NCBI GenBank assembly: GCA_016584305.1
Contig: JACEEZ010000120.1
Coordinates: forward strand, 50,001-114,000
DNA: 64,000 bases
Direction: 5' to 3'
From: Chionoecetes opilio
Lineage: Eukaryota > Arthropoda > Malacostraca > Decapoda > Majidae
The translations under genes were made by a program, and so were the position numbers. How positions within the stretch are numbered: the first letter of the stretch is position 1; each line of letters starts with the position of its first letter. Below the pieces are notes generated by a model. It saw only the letters and a list, made by a program, of their open reading frames with translations. It made no database searches and was not told where the DNA came from. Of this stretch, positions 11,763 to 21,738 are shown piece by piece.

Positions 11763-12243
11763 ATAGCTGTCATATTGGTCCTGACCCAGCTTCTCTATCC
11801 CACGAAAAGTTTTAGCTACAGCTTGATCTGGGATGTCTCTGGTATCTAAAACCAGAAAGTCGCCACTGTCTTCCATGAATGGATTACCGAGGTCTTTGAT
11901 TACTTGCACAAGAGCCCTGACCTCGCTGGCAAAGGAGACTTGTGCGGATCGTGTATGCTCATGATGCCTGACTTGGTCTTTCCTAGTTTTGTTATCCGAG
12001 CCAACTGTTTCGAAACTGTCTATTACCCTCGCTATATCTGGTCCAGCTACCATCCACCTCAGTAGAGAGAGCTCTAGGATTTTGCATCAACCCGATTGCC
12101 CCACCATCTCCCTTGACGATTTTGTTGTTTTGTTCATGTGCCTGGTCGATAGCCATGGCTGAGAAGGGGAGTCGTCTTATGAACAATGAAGCTGCCTTGA
12201 TCGAACTCCTTCGCTACATGGGGAAGTCGTTGGTGTAGTGTTA
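11763..12243 (-). pseudogene. Central region of Academ-like protein, frameshifted part
   Basis: Carries the reading between the large central ORF (12244-13648) and the nuclease domain, but split over two or more frames. One frame (about 12186-12060) holds AMAIDQAHEQNNKIVKGDGG. The next (about 12055-11763) holds MVAGPDIARVIDSFE and ends at the solo LTR in DQYDSYVT. At least two frameshifts (near 12190 and 12050) are needed to connect them. No domain with a known function was recognised; the H-E-Q-N-N-x-x-V-K-G-D-G-G motif is conserved in my memory of related invertebrate sequences (knowledge, not checked). Confidence 0.6.
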
Positions 12244-13648
12244 TCATATCACGTAGGTGAACGGGAACCCACCGAGCATTGTGAGTTTGTCCAAGGCAAA
12301 GAACCATGGAGCTAATGCCTTCAGCACAGGAACGTAGAGTGAAAAGCTACCATCACGAAGTGACCGCACATAGACCAGGAGGAGACATTCCAGGTGCATG
12401 ACCATATACCAGTACTGGAACTGTGGAGAAACCTCAGCTTTCTTCACACACCAATCATCAAACGACAGCGGTGCACTTGTTTCCATGCTATACACATCAT
12501 AAGCTGTATGGAGCAAACTTGATAAATGCACTGGAGGTGACTTGGTGTGCATGTCTAGTGCGCTTGACATGGGCACCTTTGAGAAAGGAGTCAGCCGTTC
12601 CTGCTGTCTCGCAATACCTGCTTGGGTAAGAACATTAGTCCAGCCACTGCCATCCAGCAAATCCCCGAGAGTTGTCAAAGCAGCCATTTCTAAATGCAAC
12701 CCTCCAAGTAGGATGACAAAGTTTTCTTCGCCGTACACTTCTGGCCAATTCCATTGGATGAGCTTTGCGATCGCGAACAAAGGCTGATCTACTGTGAGCA
12801 CAGGAATCTGTCCAGGGTTCAGATGTTCGACAGCTTGTTTGATAACATCCATCGAATGACGAATCATGGCCACTGACTTTGAGTCGTCCGGGAACAGTGG
12901 CAGAAGTGATGTGATGGTGACATCGAAGTTACGTGATTGTTTTTCAGTCGAGTGGAATGCAGCCCAAGCAATCAGATCATCAATATTTTGGACCTGTTGA
13001 TGTATGAGTCGCTGTGAGTTTTTCTGCCATTTCGTCTCGTCTTCAAGAGCAGCCTCCAGAGGAGCAGTGTTACATGTGAGTAGACCTGTCGTCTCGGGGA
13101 TTTCTGGATCTTTCTTTTTAAATGCCACTGAAGTCAGGATCGTGTAGGTTTCCGGAAGTTGTGGTATCTTCTTGTTTGCTGTCCCTGGTTGTAAGTTAGC
13201 TCTTTCTCGCTTGGTGCCATCAGTTTCTTTTTTACGATTTTGGAACAGCGATATGCCAGTGCCATGAAAGGATTCACGAGCAGTGTTTGAGCTGGGATTG
13301 TGGTCAATGTTATCCACCGCCGCAGTCGTGAAGAGACCATCTCGAAGAATGAGAGGGCATACAACACCATCATTTTCATATTGGCTGGCTGCTTTGTTGG
13401 CCATATCCATGGATATATCCATTACCCTGTCATATGATATTGATAGTCCGAGATGGAACAAGTTATCAACAAGTTCTCGTTTTCGTGTGTTTGCATGAAT
13501 CATCATACCGAGGTATATTGGCAGTGGCGTCTCTCTGCTCTTAGTGTGATGAGTACCAGTGGAACCTGGGCGTCTTTTCACGTAGCTGTTGTACTGCAGC
13601 AATTATGCCATACTGAGCGTCTCACCTGCTCAGTTACTTTATTCATAA
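12244..13648 (-). pseudogene. Central region of Academ-like protein, long open part
   Basis: A 452-codon open frame (13602-12244) whose start is only the first ATG; coding similarity probably begins just after the Helitron at 13648. Visible features: PLPIYLGMMIHANTRKRELV near residue 27, GLSISYDRV near 52, FTTAAVDNIDHNPSS near 90 and FHGTGISLFQ near 109. No classical DDE transposase motif is obvious. The D-N-I-D-H-N-P-S-S and H-G-T-G-I-S motifs are the best anchors for a family search. Function unknown; it lies between zinc module and nuclease in one polypeptide. Confidence 0.6.
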
Positions 13649-14339
13649 CTAACTGCAAAGCCGCCCTCCGGGCGGACTTTTTGGCTAGCTCCTGCGGAGG
13701 GCTATTGGTGGGCCTTCGGCCCACCACCTGTGTTTGGTGGGACTTCGGCCCACCAAACACAGACTCTCCAGATAGCCCCTTGTAACTTTCCTGAAATCAT
13801 GGATGTAGAAATGTATGTATTAACGCCAACCCATTCACATCACCCCCAACCCATTCACTCACCCATTACCCATCACCCCCCACCCATTCACTCACCCATT
13901 ACCCATCACCCCCCACCCATTCACTCACCCATTACCCATCACCACACACCAAATTCACTCACCCATTACCCATCAACCCCCACCTATTCCCTCACCCATC
14001 AACCATCACCCCCAACCCATCACCCCCCACCCATTCACTCACCCATCACCCGACACCCATTACCCATCACCCCACCCATTCACTCACCCATTACTCATCA
14101 CCCTACATCAAGGTTTCCTTAATTCTCGCAACCCACTTTTTTCACAATTCTCGCTAATAGGCTGCTGAAAAAAGAAAAAAGTTATCAGATCATCCCATAA
14201 CTGAGCTTAAAACCTTCCCCTGGTCAACCCGGCTCTAAAACTGTGCCATATGAGGAGATTGCGCCCCTGGGGACGGCACCTATCGCGGACACACAGACAC
14301 ACAGACAGACAGACACACTTTCGCTTATATTATTATAGA
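13649..14339 (-). mobile_element. Non-autonomous Helitron inserted in the Academ-like gene
   Basis: On the minus strand it starts TCTATAATAATATAAGCG after a host A (14340) and ends with a GC-rich hairpin (CCGCCCGGAGGGCGG) and, after a short spacer, TTAG before a host T (13648). The second copy keeps the canonical CTAG. A|T insertion without target duplication, 5' TC and a 3' hairpin plus CTRR are the Helitron hallmarks. A second hairpin, GGTGGGCCTTCGGCCCACC, is at 13709-13727. The interior is a roughly 33 bp minisatellite of CACCCATTCACTCACCCATT units (13830-14105). It has no ORF of its own and interrupts the coding sequence right after DGPNI. Confidence 0.8.
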
Positions 14340-15472
14340 TGTTTGGGCCGTCCATCATCATGGCAACTAGTGCCACCAGTGACTTGGGAACAGCCTGTTC
14401 TTGGCAGCCTTTGCTAAAGGCCCCATCAAATGTTGCTTGCATTCCCAACATATCTCGACGAATGAGTTGTGCTGCCTTAGCTAAACATATAGCTTCGTCG
14501 TCGCAGTTATCCACACTCGAATTCATCAGTGCAAATCCGACATCTTCAAAACTGAGTAAAACGTTTCGGCCTTGCTTGTAGGCCCGGATTCCAGGGACAT
14601 TAGCAAGTATTCGATCTTTTAAGTCTGAAGAGTGGAAACGGCCAGTTACCCCCATGTGTCTCAGTCGATCAGTGTATAATTTGAGAAGATCAGACAACTG
14701 GAATATTGGGGCAACCGATTGCTCGATCATCTTTGTGCCGTCTATGTAGCCTAAGAGTTCCGCCAATGCTATGCCGTGTGAGATACTCCATCCAGTCCTT
14801 TGTCGACTCTACTGCTGTTTTCCTACTAGCTGCGTTGTACAATTCACAAGGCATTGGTGCATGATATTTGGCATCCTGTGCCACCAGGTCGCCGGATCTA
14901 AGTTTGCAATGAGTTCTGATCTTGAAGCTTCAGGGCGCATTGCTTAACTCGATCGGACCGTTTGCGGCATCATGGCATCATGCAGAGAGGCACGTTCTGT
15001 TGCAACTTCATCACAGAAGAAGCATACATCATCTTCAGAAGGTCGGTCTTTTCCTGAAAACTGTCGCCGCGTGTAAGGGCGATCTCGGATGTCACTTTCA
15101 CATGGAGGTATTGCAACTGTCTGAAGTCGTACTAGACGACTTGAAGAACACTTCAAACGGCAAGATGAGTGCCACTGTGCGCTATGTTTGGCAAGTGTCT
15201 GAGGGATACCATCGCCATCATCTAATTGTGCTATGTGCACGCCAACTGGCTGTTCACCTAATTCCTCGAAATTTGTTAAATTGTCACCCACACGGTGATA
15301 CACCAGCCCCAACATCTGTCCTCTTTGATTTTGCTGGGCACTGGAGAGGCTCTGAAGACTGTTCTTGGCAAAGGGCACAACGACTCCAATCGATGGGAGG
15401 ATAGCCAACTGTCGGTGTAGAAGGTTGCAGACTGTAATCTTCTACGATCTTACATCGCTTCTTCGCCGACAT
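14340..15472 (-). pseudogene. N-terminal zinc-binding region of Academ-like protein (copy A)
   Basis: The start is taken at 15472 (MSAKKRCKIV), in line with the homologous start at 47689. A first C-x2-C (CALCQEQ) with LQCPAKSKR, then in other frames a W-H-S-S-C element and CFFCDE, fit a multi-cysteine zinc module. Farther on, AELLGYID, DLLKLYTDRL, CDDEAICLAKAAQLIRR and VALVAMMMDGPNI (14740-14345) align well with the second copy at 46535-47689. At least three frameshifts (near 15330, 14940 and 14770) break it. Probable role: DNA or protein binding by the transposase (inference). Confidence 0.65.
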
Positions 15473-15689
15473 GATGGATTCTACTTCTGATCAGTCACCT
15501 GCAAGAAGAGAAGTATTATATTAATATATATTATATTATATATATTTATCATGAATATCAGCTTAATCGGGATTTTAATGCCTTCTAGCGACAAATGAGG
15601 GGTGCCATTGGCTATCTTATGTGTGAAAACATAAAAACGATATGTTATTCATGTCTATGTGATATATATTCAGAAAGATATGACGTAAA
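15473..15689. other. 5' untranslated part of Academ-like copy A
   Basis: AT-rich sequence (TTAATATATATTATATTATA near 15520) between the first codon of the transposon protein and the right terminal inverted repeat. It is a plausible promoter and leader region; no specific element was identified. Confidence 0.5.
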
Positions 15690-15862
15690 ATAGATTTTCA
15701 CGATTCAGATGGCGGCCATCTTTGATTTCCCCACTTTATGGGTGTCAAAGGGAAAAATGTGCTTGGCCCTATATCTGAGATCATTTAGTATGTCATGATC
15801 ATCAAATGTGCCAATTTTGGTGCTTTTACCACAAAAGCCACAATCATATCACATATCCGCCC
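15690..15862 (-). repeat. Terminal inverted repeat of Academ-like copy A, right
   Basis: Partner of 8647-8825. Read on the minus strand it starts GGGCGGATATGTGATATGATT. The homologous end of copy C (minus strand from about 48289) reads CAGGGAGATAGGTGTAACAATT, allowing alignment between copies despite strong divergence. Confidence 0.75.
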
Positions 15863-17790
15863 TACTAGTAGGTTCACTTGGTCCAGTAATGAGTTTGTGG
15901 GTGCTCTACATAGCGAAGTGTAACCCGGTACTGGTGGTTCGTCAGGGACTGTCCACAGGTATTCGTCCTGTTGGGATTTTAACTTCTCTACGGAGCAGCC
16001 GGTGATGTCTCGGATGTTTCTTAGGAGGCTGTTGAAGGCTCTTGGGCCACTGTAGGGTAGGCTGGCTGATAGAAGAGTCTTTATTTTTGCCGGGGCTTGA
16101 GTTGGTGGGGCTTTCCTGTAGCATTTCCGACCTGCCCTCTCATTTATGTAAGCTTCCACTTTGTTGATGTTGGAGGGGTTGGATACTTTTTCTTCTAGGA
16201 TCTTCCAGATGTATATGGTGGAATATCTCTCTCTCCGTCGTTGCTGGGAATATAGTCCTAGTCTTTTTAGTCTTTCCCAGTAGGAGAGTTCTTTCATCCC
16301 CCTTATTTGCCTTGTGAATGATCATTGTACCGACTCAAGGGCCTGGATATCCATAGCCTTGTGGGGAGACCATAGTTGACTGCAGTAGTCCAGGATGGGC
16401 TGGACTAGTGCTTTCCATAGAGTCATCATACACGCTTTTTCCCGGGAGTAGAAGGTTCTAAGTATCCACCCTGCAATCCTTCTAGCTTTTTTGATGGTCT
16501 CTTCGATGTGGCGTTGGAAGGTGCCATCAGGATTTAGGTGAATGCCCAGACATTTTACATGTGGGCTAGTGGTTATCACCTGTTTCTCGCTTGACAGGAG
16601 GGAGGTGTTGTTTAGGATCTCTTGGTTTTTACCACTGTTGGGAATGGGTTTGTACCTTTGGGTTTTTGGGGTTTATTTAATTCATTTATTTTTGCTTTGC
16701 TTTATTTGATAGTTTTGGGATCACCAACACTTGTTTCACTAGTTGTATTGTTGAGCGCGAGAGTGAAATAAAGTCAGTCTGGAACTAGCGGCCAAGGTGT
16801 TTACATCCCCTACCACCTAACCGGACCAGGCGGCTGGTACGTGAGCCGCCTTACACCACTCCACACATCTTCGCCTATTCGCCCTGCCCTCCAGCTGTTC
16901 CAGGGGCGAAAAACCACTCCTGAGAAGTTGGAATTTTTCACCATTGAATAGCATGTTGTTCGTTTTGGCCCATTCATAATTTTGTCGAGATCTTCTTGAA
17001 GAAGGCTGATGTCTTCTCTGGCTCCAATGCTTTTACATATGTTTGTGTCATCAGCGAAAGAGGCCGTTGTGGAGTGGGTCACTTCTTTGTCTATGTCCCC
17101 TATCATGATGAGGAAGAGTAGAGGTCCTAGTACAGACCCTTGGGGGACACCGCTCACCACACTGTGTTCCTCTGAGATGGCTCCATTTCCCGTCACTGAC
17201 TGCGTTCTTTCACTGAGGAAGTCGTATAGCCATAAACCCACTTTTCCTGCTATTCCAAGGTCCTTGATCTTATGTATGAGGATGCCATGGTCCACCTTGT
17301 CAAAGGCCTTCGCAAAATCCAGGAATACTGTGTCGACGTTTTTACCTTCTGCGAGGTGGTGGAGGAGTTTGTCGTGGTATGCCAGGAGCTATGATAAGCA
17401 GGATCTGCCTTTCCGGAATCCATGCTGGCCAATGTTAAGAAGATTTCTTTCTTCCATGAAGGCATAAATCCTGTTTCGGATGATTTTTTCAAACACTTTC
17501 ACCATGTATGAGGTGAGTGCTATGGGTCTGTAGTTTTTTGCTGAGCCCTTGGGTCCCCCTTTGTAGATTGGGGTTATTGTTGCTTTCTTTGCCTGGTCAG
17601 GCACTTTACCTGTATCCAATGAGTGACGCCACAGTATATGTAATGGATACGCTATGCTGTCTTTGCATTTGATTAACAGACTTATTGGTATGCCATCTGG
17701 GCCGGGCGCTGAGTTCAGTTTTAGCTCTTTTATTGCTGTAATTATATCTTCCTGGGTGAATTCTATGTCTTCCAGGCCTGAGTCAGGGTG
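15863..17790 (-). mobile_element. CR1/Jockey-like LINE, ORF2 reverse transcriptase, 5'-truncated and decayed
   Basis: Minus-strand fragments read in order as non-LTR reverse transcriptase: APGPDGIP (17705), TITPIYKGG and NYRPIALTS (17570-17490), KVDHGILIHK-like start (17290), SGVPQGSVLGPLLFLI (about 17150-17100), the catalytic FADDT (about 17065), KCLGIHLNPDG (16550), and a C-terminal segment with an FYSREK/LDYCSQLWSP pattern. At least four frameshifts or stops separate the pieces, and about 250 bp near 16630-16900 do not fit the ORF (probable insertion). The 3' end is displaced to 8547-8646 by the Academ-like insertion. Function when intact: target-primed reverse transcription. Confidence 0.8.
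16630..16900. mobile_element. Probable insertion inside the LINE reverse transcriptase
   Basis: Reverse transcriptase similarity stops near 16900 and resumes near 16600. The intervening sequence (TTTGGGGTTTATTTAATTCA ... CCTAACCGGACCAGGCGGCT) has no matching frame. It contains GAGTGAAATAAAGTC, a polyadenylation-like AATAAA. Ends and class were not resolved; no target duplication found. Confidence 0.4.
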
Positions 17791-18485
17791 TTGGCAGACA
17801 AAGTAGTGTATGTGGGTCAGTTACTTTCTTTGCCTCGTCGGAGGGAAAGCTTTGCATGTATCAATGTGTTATTTATATGTATGGAAGGGGTGTTTTTAAT
17901 CTTCTCTTCTTCTTCTTGTGACCTTTTCTGCTTATTATCGCTTTGTAGGTCGTCTGTCAAGCTCGGGGTCGAACTTGACACATTTCTTCCTGCTTTGCCA
18001 ATCTGTAGCCCTTTCTTTCCCTGTCACCTGTGGGGAGAGAAGTTAGTAAGCTGGAATTTCGCCTTTACGTTGCCAGTGTTGCCATATTGAGAGGCGTACA
18101 TTTTCCGTGCAATAAAGGCGTATAAGCGATCTAATGCCTGTATTATTGCATGGTATGGTGTAATACTGTGATTGTCAAAGGAATATATAGGAAGAAATCG
18201 TTATATATACCCATAAATAACACTAATAAGCTGTTTAAATCTAATTGTTTTACTGTAATGACTTTTTCTGATCGGTAAGAATATCATGATTGATTATATT
18301 CATCTGTGTAAAATGAATTATATGCAGAAAAGGGTCTCGAAATTGTTGATGAAGGAATGGGGATGTTGAAATAATAAAAAAATATACATAAAAAGGTATG
18401 TCAGTGAGGTATATATCGAAAGAATGAAGAAATAAGTAAGAATTTATAGCTATACCGAATAAAAAGCTGAATTCTCTAATCAAGT
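17791..18485. other. Gene-free spacer with dispersed-repeat fragment
   Basis: Contains the 17905-17975 match to 1255-1330. The rest is AT-rich with no supported gene. A 5' part of the LINE at 18486 could lie here but was not recognisable. Confidence 0.5.
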
Positions 18486-19247
18486 TCAGCGGGAGAGGGA
18501 AAATGGTAGATAAAAGTGGATTGCGATTCTGGTGGATGTACCAACTGATAGATGGAAGACCGAATGTTGTTGAATGGAAGATGATGAACGGTGATGGAGA
18601 AGGCCTTGAGTGGGATGTAAGAAAGTGGAAAACTGAGATCGATAGAGTAGTGAAATATGTGGGGCTGAGTAAGTGGAAGAATGAGATGGAGGAAAAGAAA
18701 ACACTAGAATGGTATAAGGAGAAAGCGGCACCAGCGTATGAAAGTGTGTATGATGGAACCCTGGGTGGCGACCTTCTCTTCCAAGCCAGGACACAGTATA
18801 TGGATGTGAATGCAAGGAACTATAGATGGTTTGAGTCCGGCAGCAAAGTGTGCCAGATGTGTGACATGGGTGAGGATGAAACAGTGGAACATGTAATACT
18901 AGAATGTGAGAAGTATAACGGGGAGAGAATGGAAATGATGCGTGTGGTTTTGACTGAAATGGGATGTGACATGAATGAGGTGGTTGAAAGGACAGGAAGA
19001 GAATGGATGTTATTGCTGCTGGGACTGTGTGGTGAGACAAGGGGACGGATGATTGAGGCAGTGAAAGAGTTTTTGGAAAGAATGTGGTGTATGAGAAATA
19101 GACAATAGAACTGCATGCTTGTATGTAGTTTTTGTTTTGTTCTGTTTCCTTTTTGTGTTTTTCTTTACAGGAGCAGCTGGTTAAAAGGCCTGGCCTATGA
19201 AAAATAGGCCACCTTTAACATCAAGATCAAGATCATCAAGATCAAGG
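18486..19247 (+). mobile_element. 3' end of a LINE with zinc-knuckle tail and ATCAAG repeats
   Basis: A 201-codon open frame (18503-19108) ends with a reverse-transcriptase-associated zinc element, CQMCDMGEDETVEHVILECE (C-x2-C-x7-H-x4-C), in the C-terminal position known for several LINE clades. The 3' region (19109-19247) has a short palindrome, GGCCTGGCCTATGAAAAATAGGCC, and ends in (ATCAAG)n from about 19219. The reverse transcriptase core is absent, so this is a 5'-truncated copy. The similar ATCAAG tail of the LINE at 8547 suggests related tail chemistry, but the coding ends are not alike. Confidence 0.75.
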
Positions 19248-19324
19248 GAAAACTTGTAAACAAAGGACCTAAAACGCGTGAAAGTGACGTTATTCTCTCC
19301 ATTTTCCTTTAATTAACCGTTGTA

Positions 19325-19423
19325 ATGGTGGATACGGAGAAGGGCTGTTGTGTAAGGGTGAACGGCGCCCTGTTGCCCATGTATACAGGACAGCAGGTGG
19401 TTCTGGCGGGCACCGTGGCGCAG
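19325..19423 (+). CDS. RPA3: Probable first exon of replication protein A 14 kDa-like gene
   Basis: ATG at 19325 opens 33 codons ending at an exact codon boundary before a GTAATA donor (GCGCAG|GTAATA, 19424). The peptide contains RVNGALLPMYTGQQVVLAGT, matching the start of RPA3 proteins, where an N-G/A-x-L-L/M segment is followed by G-Q/R-x-V-x-x-x-G-x-V as the first strand pair of the OB fold. RPA3 is the small subunit of the single-strand DNA-binding RPA trimer used in replication and repair (family knowledge). The remaining exons were not found downstream; a microsatellite palindrome starts 140 bp on. It could also be a retained exon fragment or another OB-fold protein. Confidence 0.5.
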
Positions 19424-19563
19424 GTAATACACGTGTTAAGACTAATTATCTTGTCAGTGTGTGTGTGTGTGTGTGCGTGTGATGGGGAGGGTGGCTACCG
19501 TAGATTGGTAACACACACATACACACACCCCCCAGCCATCACACCCACCATTAGCCCGCCCCA

Positions 19564-19672
19564 GGCACTCGTGTAGCAGTGTGGTCCCATGAGAGTCTCA
19601 GCTCCCTGGCCGACGGTCTGATTTGCCAGTTATGTATTTCTGCTGCAGTGTTACCACGCCGGGCGAGTCCCC
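19564..19672 (+). repeat. Inverted-repeat arm around CT/GA tract, left
   Basis: GGCACTCGTGTAGCAGTG ... CACGCCGGGCGAGTCC is matched in reverse complement at 20173-20283 with about half a dozen differences. The inner sides begin directly with (CT)n and (GA)n. Confidence 0.85.
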
Positions 19673-20172
<500 letters not shown>

Positions 20173-20283
20173 AGAGGGACTCGCCCGGCGTGATAACACT
20201 GCAGCAGAAATACATAACTGGCAACATAGACCGTCGGCCAGGGAGCTGAGATTCTCATGGGACCGCACTGCTACACGAGTGCC
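20173..20283 (-). repeat. Inverted-repeat arm around CT/GA tract, right
   Basis: Reverse-complement partner of 19564-19672. No flanking target duplication was found. Confidence 0.85.
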
Positions 20284-21170
20284 AAAAACCGTAGAATTTT
20301 TTTTTCTTCTTGTAAGAAATGTATTGTTACACGCTTGGCGATATATGCATGTAGCGGGTGGAGGGAATGAGGCGTGTGTATGTCTGTGTGTCCGGGTGGA
20401 TAGCAACGCGGGGAGAAGAGACGAGAGGGTGTGAAGCAGTGTTTGTATGGCCCGTACCGAGAGTCAAGGCAGTAGAGCGACGATTGACGAACGGCATACC
20501 TTCGCTTACTATAAGACGGATAAAATACCCAGTAATTTTGGAACGAAGAGCAGGGACGCGGTTGGGGGTCAAGGTTGGAGACACGGGTATCCCCGTGTCT
20601 TCACTCAACCTTCGATGAATTTTTATTACATTCCTAATCTGGAGGGATTAAGAGATATGTTAAAAATATTCTTGCCAATATGTATTTAAGTATAAGTATA
20701 AGATTATTAGGTATTACATATGCGGCAATAAGTGATTTTAGTGACAATAATGAAGTTGGTTCAGGGTAACGGGGCGGCTATTGCTTTAGCCGCCGCCGCC
20801 ATCAAGGTCGCTGCCAGAACCCGCCAGCACGCTCTCTTACCGCATATGTTCACATGAGCGGTAAAAGAAACTTACGTATACACACCTCTACTGTTAATTA
20901 ACTTCATTAAATATATATTTCATCAACTTCATGGCCGATCGCAACGTTTCTGTTGATGTTTTTGATGAGTATAAGGGCAAATTTGCATTATACACTATTT
21001 TAGTCGTACTGCTGGCTACGCAGTTTGAAGCAACACTGTTATGAATACATTGCCGCAAGCGTGAAACCTCAATCAACCTCCACTGTCGACTCTCGGTAAC
21101 GAATCGAAGGATTGCCGCTCGTCGCTACCTCGCTGTTCGTCGCTATACCGCCTTCACTCTCGGTATGGGC
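20284..21170. other. Gene-free stretch with a partial inverted repeat
   Basis: A block near 20449-20510 (CCCGTACCGAGAGTCAAGGC) is partly repeated in reverse complement near 21060-21172 (CCATACCGAGAGTGAAGGCG on the minus strand). A GCCGCCGCCGCC run is near 20790. No gene supported. Confidence 0.45.
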
Positions 21171-21660
21171 CTAAGTGTCTGTGTGTGTGTGGGCTGAGAG
21201 AGAGTGTCTGTAGGCGCGTCTGGCAGCGTGGCGCGTGGTGAGGGGTAAGGGGACAACGGGTAGGAATGTCCTTGGTAGAAATGCGAGAGGGTGGGGTGGG
21301 CCGAGGGAGGACGAGAGCTTGGCGCCGCTCCCTCCGCCTGGGCGGGGAGTTGGTTAGGAGGCGTGAGGAAGGACAGACGCAAGCGCACCTGGAGGGGGAA
21401 ATTGTGTTTTGTGATTTTTGTACGTATAGCTTTGCGACGATCTCCAAGCGATCGGGGGCATACGACATATGGACATACATGTGCCTTTTTGTGCTTTTGC
21501 TTGTGGTTTTGTCAGTAAACCAAGAACTGAGACAGAGTTTCCTTCGCCTTTGTGTTGAGTGATAACTGGGCCTTCAACGGTGAGCAAACTATACTCGTTT
21601 CAGTTTTCTTCTACCGGATCTTTGTCAGGAGATAAGGAAGGTGACTGTGAGAGATTTGCG
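21171..21660 (+). mobile_element. Probable 5' LTR region of the Gypsy element
   Basis: Inferred only from position: a primer-binding-site-like TTGGTGTCAGGAGTG starts at 21665 and gag follows, so a 5' LTR should end at about 21660 (GCGCAACA). The 3' LTR is not in the window, so the LTR start cannot be placed by comparison. No TATA assignment is attempted. Confidence 0.4.
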
Positions 21661-21664
21661 CAAC

Positions 21665-21679
21665 ATTGGTGTCAGGAGT
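21665..21679 (+). promoter_or_regulatory. Primer-binding-site-like sequence of the Gypsy element
   Basis: TTGGTGTCAGGAGTG follows directly after the supposed 5' LTR end. TTGGTGTCAGAAGTGGG-type sequences are common at this position in Gypsy elements (family knowledge). Confidence 0.5.
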
Positions 21680-21738
21680 GAGATTAATTGTAGAAAAAAT
21701 CTGTGGCCGGTATAGCTGCTTACCACGCGGTCAAGATG

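Larger units (their letters stand above)
8647..15862 (-). mobile_element. Academ-like DNA transposon with long inverted repeats (copy A)
   Basis: A 7.2 kb unit bounded by diverged terminal inverted repeats about 170 bp long, both starting GGCGGATATGTG and passing through TTGGCAC and GATATAGGGCCAAGC. It encodes, on the minus strand from N to C terminus, a zinc-binding region, a long central region and an XPG/PIN-like nuclease with a cysteine-rich tail. Flanks share TA (8645-8646, 15863-15864), a possible target duplication; exact ends are uncertain by a few bases. Academ elements are known to encode a cysteine-rich zinc module and an XPG nuclease; the assignment is by domain content. The element is dead: a Helitron, a solo LTR and several frameshifts break the coding sequence. 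It sits inside a LINE. Confidence 0.7.

Noticed and set aside
13730..14122. His/Pro/Thr-rich ORF (and the similar frames at 45086-45889)
   Set aside because: Translation of the CACCCATTCACTCACC minisatellite inside Helitrons; open in several frames.
14922..15404. 160-codon plus-strand ORF
   Set aside because: Antisense of the Academ-like N-terminal region, whose minus-strand peptides match copy C at 46536-47689.
8647..15862. Maverick/Polinton or other virus-like giant element
   Set aside because: No protein-primed polymerase, capsid, packaging ATPase or retroviral-type integrase motif seen; coding content is zinc module, central region and XPG-like nuclease only.
18486..19040. 184-codon minus-strand ORF opposite the LINE tail
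   Set aside because: Antisense shadow of the plus-strand frame, which carries the C-x2-C-x7-H-x4-C zinc element and is followed by a LINE 3' tail.
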